From Sphingobium yanoikuyae (GTDB lineage: Bacteria; Pseudomonadota; Alphaproteobacteria; Sphingomonadales; Sphingomonadaceae): 64,000 nucleotides of DNA. The notes under the pieces were generated by a model. The model searched no databases, was not told the DNA's origin, and was given only the letters and a program-made list of their open reading frames with translations. Made by a program: the position numbers and the translations under genes. The stretch is taken from contig NZ_CP053021.1 in assembly GCF_013001025.1 (NCBI RefSeq), positions 3,934,001-3,998,000 of the forward strand. Direction: 5' to 3'. Within the stretch, counting starts at the first letter, position 1; each line of letters opens with the position of its first letter. Shown here piece after piece: positions 29,228 through 39,096 of the stretch.

Positions 29228-29929
29228 CTACAGTTCCAGGCCGATCAGCGTACCGCTGCCGATCCGGTCGACATAGCGCTTGCCATCGACCTCCAGCCAG
29301 TCCGGCGTCACTTCCAGCCGGCGCCCGTTGATCGTGGTCCGCAGATGCTCGACCGCAAGCCGGTTGCGCGCAACGATACGCAAAACGCACAATCCGTCGC
29401 CCCGCGCCGCCATCATCGAATAGCGGTCGCCACGCAACAGGAAATGCCAGCTGCCGTCATGCGGCTTCCATTCATTGCCATCGATCACCTGCATCGGCGT
29501 GCCGTCGGCCGCGCCCAGTCTGACGCTGATCCGCGTCGCCCCCATGGATCGGCGCGGCGGCGCGAAGATCAGGATCGGCTCGCCGTCCAGGGTGATGGGA
29601 ATCGGCGTATCGCGCAGCATCCGCGATCCACCGACGATCAACTGCGGCAATTCGTTGGAGAAAGGCAGGCGATCGCGCGCGAAGTGGCGCTGGCGTACCA
29701 CCGGATTGGCATGGAAGCTGTGGACCTGATTCGCGGTCAGCCGCCCTTCCTCCACCAGTCCGTGACAGGTCGGGCAGAGCAGCGTCGCCCCCGGCCCGTC
29801 TGGCAGCCCCAGATAACGATAGATGGTCACCCCGCAGCGCACGCAGGCAAAGCCGCAGGACTGCCGAATCTCGGCCCGCTGATCGGCCGTCAATTCCGGC
29901 AACAGCGGCATTACGCGCAAACCCACCAT
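29228..29929 (-). CDS. HNH/zinc-ribbon-like protein
   Basis: A 233-residue protein. Residues ~23-55 show an HNH-like zinc site (CGFACVRCGV ... LLCPTCHGLVEEG), so C-x2-C pairs flank a short core and a His follows the second pair. The C-terminal ~150 residues are beta-rich (DGEPILIFAPPRRS, RISVRLGAADGTPM) with no family I recognise. It may be an HNH endonuclease or a degenerate one. The ATG at 29929 is preferred (AAGGGGG site, 7-nt gap) over a longer in-frame start. Confidence 0.65.
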   Translation of the reverse strand: MVGLRVMPLLPELTADQRAEIRQSCGFACVRCGVTIYRYLGLPDGPGATLLCPTCHGLVEEGRLTANQVHSFHANPVVRQRHFARDRLPFSNELPQLIVGGSRMLRDTPIPITLDGEPILIFAPPRRSMGATRISVRLGAADGTPMQVIDGNEWKPHDGSWHFLLRGDRYSMMAARGDGLCVLRIVARNRLAVEHLRTTINGRRLEVTPDWLEVDGKRYVDRIGSGTLIGLEL

Positions 29930-30136
29930 CAAGGCGCCCCCTTTTTCCCGCCGTCCGCCTGATGCGGATCGACGTTGCTTGTTCCTGGCGTCCTCGTGCG
30001 GGTGGAAAGCTCTGCCGGCCCCTGGGCTCCTATTGGTTAAAATAAATGCGCCCAAGTCAAGGGCCTAGACATTATGTTCGACAAGAAAATGGCGGATTTC
30101 GTGCGCTTTCCGTGCGCGCCGCCCCTGCCCGAGCGT

Positions 30137-30523
30137 TCAGCGCTGGGGCAGCAGGTCCAGGTTGCGGGCCGCCGCAATCGCCCGAATCCGGCCCGGTCGC
30201 GGCATGTTGCGGATCGCGATTTCCGCTACGTCACCGGCGCTGAACAGCTCGACATTGCCGACGTCGAACAGCCGCTGGCCGAAGGTCTGCGTGATGCGCA
30301 CGCTGCGGATGCTGGACAGCGCCACCTCGGTCCGCTGCTTGGCCAGCAAGCCACGCTCCAGCAGCACCTCGCGCTCGCTCAGCGCCAGCCGCTCGCCCTT
30401 GTGCATCACCCACCACACGCCGATCGCCAGGATACCGACCACCGAAACCAGCAGCAGCAGGAACAGGAAGGGATGCGCCCGGACCATCGCCGGATGCTCG
30501 TCATACAGCCATGCTTCGCTCAC
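30137..30523 (-). CDS. Bacterial PH-domain membrane protein
   Basis: A 128-residue protein with one long hydrophobic region (residues ~17-40) and then a bacterial PH domain of the YdbS/YdbT type (ERLALSEREVLLERGLLAKQRTEV and SIRSVRITQTFGQRLFDVGNVEL). Function of these proteins is poorly known; they sit in the inner membrane with the PH domain in the cytoplasm. Confidence 0.8.
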   Translation of the reverse strand: MSEAWLYDEHPAMVRAHPFLFLLLLVSVVGILAIGVWWVMHKGERLALSEREVLLERGLLAKQRTEVALSSIRSVRITQTFGQRLFDVGNVELFSAGDVAEIAIRNMPRPGRIRAIAAARNLDLLPQR

Positions 30524-30669
30524 GCCGCCTCCTTCATCTGGCTTCCGCGGTTTTCACCATGCTCCCGGCGCGGCGTCAAGGCGCCGTCCGACGCCCCCTG
30601 CGCGACCACCATGGTTAACCAAAAATTTCCAAATATTTACTAGCGATAGCCTCCGATTGGGGATGAATC

Positions 30670-31227
30670 ATGGCCTATAGCCTGCATGATATTGGTGACG
30701 AAGACCGGGACCGGTCGGACCATTGGCTGAATGACAAGCAGGATCAGCGCCGCGCCATCGTGCCGCTACGCCTCATCCTCATCGCCCTGTTGATGGGGGC
30801 GCTCCTCCTGGTCCTGATGCGCCATGTGCTGCCCGCGTCGACGACGGCTTCAGCACCATCCATCGACGCCCCCGCCACCATATCCACCCGTTTTGCCGCT
30901 TGTGACGATCTGGACGGCCAGGCCTGCGTCCTTGCCACCGACGCCTATGCCTATCAGGGCCGTCGCTACCATCTCGCCGACATCAGCGCGCCGCGTCTCG
31001 AAGGCGCTGCCTGCCCGCAGGAAGCCGCCCTTGCCCGCGCCGGCCGCACCGCGTTGCAGGGCATGCTGAACGGCGGCAGCTTCGAAGCCCATGCCGACCC
31101 CGCCGACAGTGACCCGACCGACCGCATCCTGCTGCGCGACGGTGTCTCGCTGGGCCAGCTTCTCATTCTCAAACATTATGCCCGTCCCTGGTCGGCCAAG
31201 CCAATCGACTGGTGTGCGGCCGGCTAA
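30670..31227 (+). CDS. Membrane-anchored SNase-like protein, probably degenerate
   Basis: A 185-residue protein with an N-terminal charged tail, one membrane helix (residues ~34-53) and an outer domain like staphylococcal nuclease (ACVLATDAYAYQGRRYHLADISAPRL, CPQEAALARAGRTALQGML). The catalytic Arg and Asp arrangement of true nucleases is not clearly preserved (ISAPRLEG instead of IDAPE), so it is probably not an active nuclease. Confidence 0.6.
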   Translation: MAYSLHDIGDEDRDRSDHWLNDKQDQRRAIVPLRLILIALLMGALLLVLMRHVLPASTTASAPSIDAPATISTRFAACDDLDGQACVLATDAYAYQGRRYHLADISAPRLEGAACPQEAALARAGRTALQGMLNGGSFEAHADPADSDPTDRILLRDGVSLGQLLILKHYARPWSAKPIDWCAAG

Positions 31228-31361
31228 GACCGCGATCCCGCAAGGAGGCAAAGGCGGGACGTTCCAGATTGGGACCGACAGCGCCCGTATCCGCCATTTG
31301 CCCATTGCGCGTTAACCAAGAAAATATCCCATTCGTTGCTCTATCATTGCTATGAAGCATC

Positions 31362-32405
31362 ATGGTCGAAACGAAGCCGAAACGGACAAGGCTGACGGAG
31401 CTGGACGCGTTGCGCGGGATCGGCGCCTTGTGCGTGCTGGTCTTCCATTATTCGACCCGCTTCCATGAGTTGTTCCCGCAGGCCAGCCATGTGCCCTTCA
31501 GCTTCCCCGGCGGCAATTACCGCGTGCTGCTGTTCTTCACCATTTCGGGCTTTGCGATCTTCTTCACGCTGGATCGGATCGGCACGGTCGCCGACTTCAT
31601 CGTCAACCGCTTCGCCCGCCTCTACCCCGCCTATCTGGTGGCGATGCTGGTGACGCTGTCGATCGAATATCTGGCCCAGGCGACCCAGTTGCTGGTCGGC
31701 CCCTTTGCGATTCTCGCCAATCTGACGATGCTTCAGGGCTTTGCCTTCATTCCTGAAGTGGATGGCGCCTATTGGACGCTGACGGTGGAGATCGCCTTCT
31801 ATTTCTGCATGGTCTCGATCTGGAAATGGATCGGCCTGCGGCATCTGGAACCGACGCTGGTGGCCTGGCTGATCCTGCGCTGGGTGATGCAGCTCTGGCC
31901 CGACATCGTGCCCGAACGGGTCGTGATGCTGCTGGTGCTGCGCTACACGCCCTTCTTCATCATCGGCATGCTGGCCTATCGCATCTGGGCTGGGCAACGC
32001 AGCTGGCAGCAGCAGGCCCCCTATGCCGCGCTGGCCCTGCTGTCGATCGCGACCATGGAAACATGGGACGTGACGATTGTCGGCCTGGTGCTGATGGCGA
32101 CCTTCGCAGCGCTGGTCCGCAATCATCTGCGCTTCCTGGCGATCCGGCCGCTCGTCTGGATGGGCGGGATCAGCTACAGCTTCTACCTGATCCACCAGCA
32201 TGTCGGTTTCGTCGTCATGCTGGAAATTGCCAGGGCCGGCTATAGCCCCTGGATCGGCTTTGCCGCCGCCTTCCTCGTCGCGCTGACGCTCGGCACGCTG
32301 ATCAACCGCCTGGTCGAACGACCGGCGGGAGAGATCATCCTGCGCTGGTGGAAGAAGCGGCGACGGGCGCCAGGCCCACTTGCGGAAATCGCGCCGAGCA
32401 GATGA
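31362..32405 (+). CDS. Acyltransferase 3 family membrane protein
   Basis: A 347-residue multi-span protein (about ten helices) of the OafA/acyltransferase-3 family, which O-acylates surface polysaccharides or glycans. The N-terminal signature ELDALRGIGALCVLVFHY contains the conserved Arg and His, and RFARLYPAYL carries a second typical Arg. No glycan gene cluster is adjacent, so the acceptor is unknown. Convergent with the CsgG-like gene. Confidence 0.88.
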   Translation: MVETKPKRTRLTELDALRGIGALCVLVFHYSTRFHELFPQASHVPFSFPGGNYRVLLFFTISGFAIFFTLDRIGTVADFIVNRFARLYPAYLVAMLVTLSIEYLAQATQLLVGPFAILANLTMLQGFAFIPEVDGAYWTLTVEIAFYFCMVSIWKWIGLRHLEPTLVAWLILRWVMQLWPDIVPERVVMLLVLRYTPFFIIGMLAYRIWAGQRSWQQQAPYAALALLSIATMETWDVTIVGLVLMATFAALVRNHLRFLAIRPLVWMGGISYSFYLIHQHVGFVVMLEIARAGYSPWIGFAAAFLVALTLGTLINRLVERPAGEIILRWWKKRRRAPGPLAEIAPSR

Positions 32406-32432
32406 GGGCGCTGCCGCAGCGGCAGCGCCCTC
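32404..32432. terminator. Strong convergent hairpin
   Basis: GAGGGCGCTGCCG and CGGCAGCGCCCTC form a perfect 13-bp stem with a 3-nt loop exactly at the acyltransferase stop, between two convergent genes. No long T-tract is present on either side, so terminator function is likely but not certain. Confidence 0.65.
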
Positions 32433-32438
32433 TCGCCA

Positions 32439-33212
32439 TCAGGGCTGCGCGACCGGCGCGGCTGCGGCCGCATTTTCGGGCAGACCACCCAGCTGCGTCA
32501 CCAGTTTCGTATAGGCGTCGAGATAGGCGAGCACGATCACTTGGCCGATCTCGGTATTCTGATAGCCGCCGCCACCGGCGCCGGCAAAACCGCCCCACCA
32601 GCTCGACCCGCCGCTCGCGTTGAAGCTCAGGTCTGACTTGCGGGCATAGCCTTCGGTCAACGCCTCTTCCTCGGTGGTGCGGGCATTGACGACCGAGAGG
32701 GTGACATTGGCCTCGCTCTTCTTGACGTTGATGCCGCCGGCGATCCGGCCCCAGGTGCTGCCACCCATGAAGCCGCCGAGCACGCCGCCCAGCGAATTGC
32801 CGCCGCTGTTGCGGTTGGAGGAGACGATATCCGGCTCCAGGAAATAATCCGCCGCCTTCACCTGGCCACGGCCCAGATTGCTGTTCGCCTGCAATTCGCC
32901 ATTGTCAGCCATGGCGCGTTCCATGTTGCGGCTCGCCATCGACCGGCCTCGATTGACGAGGCCAAAGCAGCCCGACTGCTGCACGAAGATCTTCAGGATC
33001 GCCTCGGGGCTGCCCAGATTGAGTTCGCGCCACCACTGATTGTCGGGCTCGACGATTGCGACGGTACCAAGGCGGCGGGTGCAGCGCGGGATTTCCGCCT
33101 GCTTTCGCGACTGTTCCTGACGGGCCGACGAACCCTTTTCGGCGGCCATCGCCATCGGCGCGGCCGAACCAAGGCAGACCGCAGCCGCAGTCAGCATCTT
33201 CAATACACGCAT
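32439..33212 (-). CDS. CsgG/HfaB-family secreted protein
   Basis: A 257-residue exported protein (signal peptide MRVLKMLTAAAVCLGSAAPMAMA). The core has the CsgG pattern: VAIVEPDNQW, a Gln/Gly-rich region, ADYFLEPDIVSS and SEANVTLSVVNARTTEEEAL. CsgG forms the curli pore and HfaB anchors holdfast; no lipobox is visible here, so it is not a standard lipoprotein. Gly-rich tracts (GGVLGGFMGGSTWGRIAGG, GGFAGAGGGG) mark loops. No curli or holdfast genes are adjacent. Confidence 0.75.
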   Translation of the reverse strand: MRVLKMLTAAAVCLGSAAPMAMAAEKGSSARQEQSRKQAEIPRCTRRLGTVAIVEPDNQWWRELNLGSPEAILKIFVQQSGCFGLVNRGRSMASRNMERAMADNGELQANSNLGRGQVKAADYFLEPDIVSSNRNSGGNSLGGVLGGFMGGSTWGRIAGGINVKKSEANVTLSVVNARTTEEEALTEGYARKSDLSFNASGGSSWWGGFAGAGGGGYQNTEIGQVIVLAYLDAYTKLVTQLGGLPENAAAAAPVAQP

Positions 33213-33407
33213 TTTCAAAAACCCCGTTTCCTGTCTGGTCGAGAGAAATTGGTGCGCCCCGGATATTTTTCTGGAACGTAACACAGCCGCAAGGGGCTTC
33301 CAAGCAAAGGGGGTTAATGACGATGCTTGTCATCGCACGGCAATTTCGCATGCCATGCACTACGTGATCCTGCTGACAGCGCCCGCAACTGCTGCTATCG
33401 GGCGCCG

Positions 33408-35213
<1,806 letters not shown>

Positions 35214-35222
35214 GCATCATCC

Positions 35223-35256
35223 ATCGGGGTGGAGGCCATCGGGCTTCCACCCCGAT
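35223..35256 (+). terminator. Intrinsic terminator of lepA
   Basis: ATCGGGGTGGA pairs with TCCACCCCGAT (11 bp, inner GC pairs around the loop), followed by TTGCTTTTG. It lies 10 nt past the lepA stop. Confidence 0.75.
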
Positions 35257-35285
35257 TTGCTTTTGCCTGCCGGCGCTGTCGCGTG

Positions 35286-35837
35286 TCAGCCCTTGCTGTC
35301 GATCGCCCGCTTATAGCCGTCGAGCTGCTCCACCAGCACCTTGTCGACGATCGGCGCGATCGGCACCAGGCCACCGCGCATATAACCGCCAACGGAATAG
35401 GTCAGCGTCACATGGCTGCCGCCCGGCCTGGCCGCGATGGCGAAGTCCAGCACACCGGTCACCGCTTCGCTCTGCAGCGGCCCCAGAGCCCCGCTCAGCC
35501 GCAATCGCTGGCCCGGCGCGGCATAGATGACCCGCGCATGTTCGATGCTGCCGGAGAACCCCTTTCCGTTCTTGTCAGGAAGGGTCTCGCAGAAGCAGCC
35601 GCCGGCCTTCGCCTCCAGCACCATGTTGCGCGCATCGCCGCTATAGGTGTGGGCGCTGTTCCACCAGCGCCCCGGCTCTGCCAGCAGCGCATAGGCCGCG
35701 CCGGGCGCCATAGCCACGTCCACGCTCGCCTGCACGACAAAGCCGGCATCGCTGCTGGCAACCACCCCACCCTGTCCGGGCGCGGCCGCCAGCGCCATGC
35801 CGGCGCCTGTCAGTATCGATCTGATTGGATAGGCCAT
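35286..35837 (-). CDS. Secreted SRPBCC-fold protein
   Basis: A 183-residue protein with a likely signal peptide (first ~20 residues, cleavage near ALA-AA). The remainder fits the SRPBCC/START-like lipid-binding fold: VDVAMAPGAAYALLAEPGRWW and EAVTGVLDFAIAARPGGSHVTLTYSVGGY. Ligand unknown. It sits 38 bp after adk where the rpsM-rpsK-rpoA-rplQ genes are often found, and is convergent with lepA. Confidence 0.75.
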   Translation of the reverse strand: MAYPIRSILTGAGMALAAAPGQGGVVASSDAGFVVQASVDVAMAPGAAYALLAEPGRWWNSAHTYSGDARNMVLEAKAGGCFCETLPDKNGKGFSGSIEHARVIYAAPGQRLRLSGALGPLQSEAVTGVLDFAIAARPGGSHVTLTYSVGGYMRGGLVPIAPIVDKVLVEQLDGYKRAIDSKG

Positions 35838-35875
35838 GTTCCCTCCCCGCCTTGTCGCCGGGGAGGGAGAATAGC

Positions 35876-36532
35876 TCAGGCCGGAACGCCGTCCAAGATG
35901 GCGACGATCGCGCCGCTGACATCGTTCATGTCGGCCATGCCGTCGACGCGGCTGACGATGCCGCGCGCTTCGTAGATCGGCAGGATCGGTGCAGTCTTGG
36001 CGCGATATTCGGCCATGCGGGTCCGCACCGTTTCCTCATTGTCGTCGGGACGACGCTTGAATTCGTGCCCGCCGCACTTGTCGCACGTACCCTCGACCTT
36101 GGGCTGCTTGAAGGCATCATGATAGCCCTCGCCGCAGGTCGCGCAGGTGAAGCGACCGGTGATGCGCTCGACCAGCGCATCCTCGTCCACTTCCAGCTCG
36201 ATCACATGATCGAGCGTGCGGCCGCGATCGGCCAGGATGGTGTCGAGCGAATGGGCCTGGGCCTCGGTCCGCGGATAGCCGTCGAAGATCACGCCGGTAT
36301 CGGCCGCCAGCGCATCAAGCGCTTCGCCGATGATGCCCGAGACGACCTCGTCCGGCACCAGCGAACCCGATTCCATCAGCGCCTTGGCCTGAAGGCCGAC
36401 CGGAGTCCCCGCCTTCACCGCAGCCCGCAGCATGTCGCCGGTCGACAGCTGAACCATGCCACGGCTGTCGACGAGCCGCGTGGCCTGGGTGCCCTTGCCG
36501 GCACCCGGAGGACCAAGCAGAATGATATTCAT
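35876..36532 (-). CDS. adk: Adenylate kinase
   Basis: A 218-residue long-form kinase (ATP + AMP to 2 ADP). P-loop GPPGAGKGTQA, FDGYPRTEAQA, and a zinc-type LID with CATC and CDKC. The ATG at 36532 (MNIILLGPP) has GGGGAG 10 nt upstream; an earlier Met is too close to that site. It follows secY, as in many spc operons. Confidence 0.96.
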   Translation of the reverse strand: MNIILLGPPGAGKGTQATRLVDSRGMVQLSTGDMLRAAVKAGTPVGLQAKALMESGSLVPDEVVSGIIGEALDALAADTGVIFDGYPRTEAQAHSLDTILADRGRTLDHVIELEVDEDALVERITGRFTCATCGEGYHDAFKQPKVEGTCDKCGGHEFKRRPDDNEETVRTRMAEYRAKTAPILPIYEARGIVSRVDGMADMNDVSGAIVAILDGVPA

Positions 36533-36578
36533 TGCGCGCATTCTCCCCTTGTACTTGCGCTTGTCTGTCTGCGCCCCC

Positions 36579-37925
36579 TTAGCGCAGACGGCCCTTCAGC
36601 TTCGCCTTCTTGATCAGATCCCCATATTGATGGGCAAGCAGATGGCTCTGGATCTGGGTCACGGTATCGACCGTAACATTGACGACGATCAGCAGGCTAG
36701 TCCCACCAAGGTAGAAGGGAATTCCCGCCCGGGCGATGGCAAATTCCGGCACCAGACAGATAAAGGCCAGGTAGGCGGCGCCGATCACGGTGATCCGGGT
36801 CAGGACATAATCGAGATAATTCTCGGTATTCTTGCCCGGACGGATGCCCGGAATGAAGCCGCCATTGCGCTTCAGATTGTCGGCCGTCTCTTCCGGATTG
36901 AACACCACGGCGGTGTAGAAGAAGCAGAAGAAGACGATGCCCAGGCCATAAAGGCCCATGTAGAAGGGGCTGCCGTGCGACAGATACTGGTTGATCGTCA
37001 GCACGATGCTGCTCCAGCGGCTGTCATCGTCCGCCTTCACGCCCATGAACTGCGAGATGGTCAGCGGCAGCAGCAGCAGCGAGCTGGCGAAGATCGGCGG
37101 GATCACGCCCGCGGTGTTGACCTTCAGCGGCAGGTGGCTGCGATCGGCCTGCATCAGGCCCTGGCGCGTCTGGCGCTTGGGATACTGGATCAGCACCCGG
37201 CGCTGCGCGCGTTCCATGAAGCAGATGAAGGCAATCAGACCAAAGCCCAGCACGACGACCAGGAAGATGACCAGGCCCGAGATCGAGCCTTCGCTGCCCG
37301 ACTTGAACAGGTTGCTCAGCGTCACCGGCAGCTGCGCGACGATACCGGCCATGATGATCAGCGAGGTGCCGTTGCCGATGCCGCGCGAGGTGATCTGCTC
37401 ACCCAGCCACAGCAGGAACATGGTGCCGCCGATCAGCGAGATGATCGCCGAGACGACGAACAGCATGCCGGGGTCCACAACCACGCCCTGCGCCTGCCAG
37501 TTGGCGGCGGCGGCATAGCCCTGCACGGCGGTCAGGCCGACGGTGCCATAGCGGGTATATTGGTTCAGCTTCTTGCGGCCGCTCTCGCCTTCCTTCTTGA
37601 TCGCCGCGAGCTGCGGCGAGAGGGAGGCGGCCAGCTGCACCACGATCGACGCGGTGATATAGGGCATGATGCCGAGCGTGATGAGGCTCGCGCGCGACAA
37701 TGCACCACCCGAGAAGGTGTTGAAGATGTCGAGGATGCCACCGGCCGACTTCTGCGACCAGGCCGCGAGCGCGGTGGGATCGATACCCGGCAGCGGCACG
37801 AAGCTGAGGAAGCGGAAGACGATCAGCGCGCCGAGGGTGAACCACAGGCGCTTCTTGAGGTCGGTCGCCTGGCTGAACTTCGCGAGGCTGAGATTGGATG
37901 CGAGCTGGTCGGCTCTCGATGCCAT
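36579..37925 (-). CDS. secY: Protein translocase subunit SecY
   Basis: A 448-residue, ten-span channel of the Sec translocon. Plug and lateral-gate regions include LPGIDPTAL and FNTFSGGALSRASLITLGIMPYI; the cytoplasmic loop with the conserved Arg for SecA/ribosome contact is in YPKRQTRQG. It is separated from rplO by 195 bp that carry hairpins, and adk starts 46 bp after its stop. Confidence 0.97.
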   Translation of the reverse strand: MASRADQLASNLSLAKFSQATDLKKRLWFTLGALIVFRFLSFVPLPGIDPTALAAWSQKSAGGILDIFNTFSGGALSRASLITLGIMPYITASIVVQLAASLSPQLAAIKKEGESGRKKLNQYTRYGTVGLTAVQGYAAAANWQAQGVVVDPGMLFVVSAIISLIGGTMFLLWLGEQITSRGIGNGTSLIIMAGIVAQLPVTLSNLFKSGSEGSISGLVIFLVVVLGFGLIAFICFMERAQRRVLIQYPKRQTRQGLMQADRSHLPLKVNTAGVIPPIFASSLLLLPLTISQFMGVKADDDSRWSSIVLTINQYLSHGSPFYMGLYGLGIVFFCFFYTAVVFNPEETADNLKRNGGFIPGIRPGKNTENYLDYVLTRITVIGAAYLAFICLVPEFAIARAGIPFYLGGTSLLIVVNVTVDTVTQIQSHLLAHQYGDLIKKAKLKGRLR

Positions 37926-38120
37926 TGTGGCTGCCCTTCAAATCATTCTTGCCGGAGCCATCGGGCTCCGTGGCGGAATCGCTACCCCCTTAGCGGGGCG
38001 GGAAGACCATGTCGAACGGGAGTTGCCGCCGTTGCGACGAACATATGCTCCCCCCGATACACATAGCCCCGCCAACCCATATCGGGCAGCGGGGCCGTGC
38101 TTGCAAGTCTCGGGCGAGAC
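37926..38120 (-). other. Hairpin-rich rplO-secY spacer
   Basis: These 195 bp contain no gene. Visible inverted repeats are AAGTCTCG/CGAGACTT just at the rplO stop (38104-38121), GCCCCGC/GCGGGGC (within about 38068-38096) and CGGAGCC/GGCTCCG (37954-37971). No T-tract follows on the minus strand, so I do not call a terminator. Confidence 0.5.
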
Positions 38121-38651
38121 TTAGGCCTTGGCGGCCTTCTTGGCGGCAAGGGCGGTGCCCTTCTTCGCCTTGGCCTTCTCGGCAGCCGGGACGACTTCGA
38201 TCACGTCCAGCTTGCCACCAGCCTTGGCGACCGCTTCGACGGCGCTCTTCGAGGCACCGGCGACCAGGAAGCTGACCTTGGTGGTCAGTTCGCCCTTGGC
38301 CAGGACGCGGACGCCATCCTTGCCACCACGGGCCAGGTTGGCGGCCTTCAGAGCCGCATGGTCGATGACGGCAGCGGCGTCCAGCTTGCCGGCGTCGATC
38401 GCGGCCTGCACTTCACCCAGGTTCACGATCGCATAATCGTTGGCGAAGATGTTGTTGAAGCCGCGCTTCGGGATGCGCATGTGGAGCGGCATCTGGCCAC
38501 CCTCGAAGCCGTTGATGCTGACGCCCGAGCGTGCCTTGGCACCCTTCTGGCCGCGACCGGCGGTCTTGCCCTTGCCCGAGCCGATACCGCGGCCGACGCG
38601 CATACGGCCCTTGCGGGCACCGGCATTGTCGTTGATTTCGTTCAGTTTCAT
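38121..38651 (-). CDS. rplO: Ribosomal protein L15
   Basis: A 176-residue 50S protein that begins [18 protein letters not shown], with the glycine/arginine-rich [18 protein letters not shown] region contacting 23S rRNA. It is about 30 residues longer than E. coli L15 through an Ala/Lys-rich tail ([19 protein letters not shown]). It lies after a 260-bp spacer that holds an intrinsic terminator. Confidence 0.97.
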   Translation of the reverse strand: MKLNEINDNAGARKGRMRVGRGIGSGKGKTAGRGQKGAKARSGVSINGFEGGQMPLHMRIPKRGFNNIFANDYAIVNLGEVQAAIDAGKLDAAAVIDHAALKAANLARGGKDGVRVLAKGELTTKVSFLVAGASKSAVEAVAKAGGKLDVIEVVPAAEKAKAKKGTALAAKKAAKA

Positions 38652-38681
38652 GTTCGCACTCGCTTTCGCTTTTGTCGCGCT

Positions 38682-38726
38682 GATCCCGTGCGGGATCATC
38701 TAAAGGAAGCGCCCGTTAGCGCTTCC
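38682..38726. repeat. Two short palindromes before rplO
   Basis: GATCCCG-TG-CGGGATC (38682-38697) and GGAAGCGC-CCGTTA-GCGCTTCC (38705-38726). They lie between the rpmD-side terminator and rplO. The second repeats the GGAAGCGC/GCGCTTCC core also found at 38810-38828. Confidence 0.6.
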
Positions 38727-38730
38727 GCTG

Positions 38731-38762
38731 AAAAAACGAAAGAGGGGTTTCCCCCTCTTTCG
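38731..38762 (-). terminator. Intrinsic terminator inside the spc operon (rpmD/rplO)
   Basis: On the minus strand CGAAAGAGGGG, a 4-nt loop and CCCCTCTTTCG form a perfect 11-bp stem, immediately followed by six Ts (38731-38736). By sequence this is a textbook Rho-independent terminator between rpmD and rplO, so rplO-secY-adk would need read-through or its own promoter. Confidence 0.85.
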
Positions 38763-38788
38763 CTTCATTTCGTCGGATCGAAAGGGCT

Positions 38789-38852
38789 TAGAGCCTGATC
38801 GTTTGAGGTGGAAGCGCTTCGCGCTTCCGCCGATAACGTGAATCAGGCTCTA
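38789..38852. repeat. Nested palindromic element, copy A
   Basis: Outer arms TAGAGCCTGAT (38789-38799) and ATCAGGCTCTA (38842-38852), inner GGAAGCGC/GCGCTTCC (38810-38828). On the minus strand its arm reads CCTGATTCACGTT and the other AAACGATCAGG, nearly the same as copy B, so both belong to one repeat family. Confidence 0.7.
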
Positions 38853-38863
38853 TTCCTATATTC

Positions 38864-38914
38864 TAAACCTTGATTCACGTTTCAGACAATTCTGTCTGAA
38901 ACGATCAAGGTTTA
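38864..38914. repeat. Nested palindromic element, copy B
   Basis: Outer arms TAAACCTTGAT (38864-38874) and ATCAAGGTTTA (38904-38914), inner CGTTTCAGACA/TGTCTGAAACG (38878-38903): effectively a 51-nt cruciform. Its end overlaps the rpmD stop codon. It is in opposite orientation to copy A, 11 bp away. Confidence 0.75.
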
Positions 38915-39091
38915 GCCCTCGACCACTTCCACCATGTGGGGGAGCTTCTTGATGGCACCGCGGACTTCCGCCGTGTCTTCCAGCTCGACCACGCGATGCA
39001 TCTTGCCAAGGCCCAGGCCGATCAGAATCTTCTTCTGGCTTTCGGGGCGACGGATCGGCGAACCGATCTGCTTGATCTTGATCTTCGCCAT
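38912..39091 (-). CDS. rpmD: Ribosomal protein L30
   Basis: A 59-residue 50S protein, [15 protein letters not shown] to [26 protein letters not shown] is the L30 signature. The gene is too short for most length cut-offs but is clear from family sequence and position, 5 nt after rpsE. Confidence 0.96.
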   Translation of the reverse strand: MAKIKIKQIGSPIRRPESQKKILIGLGLGKMHRVVELEDTAEVRGAIKKLPHMVEVVEG

Positions 39092-39096
39092 GTCAG

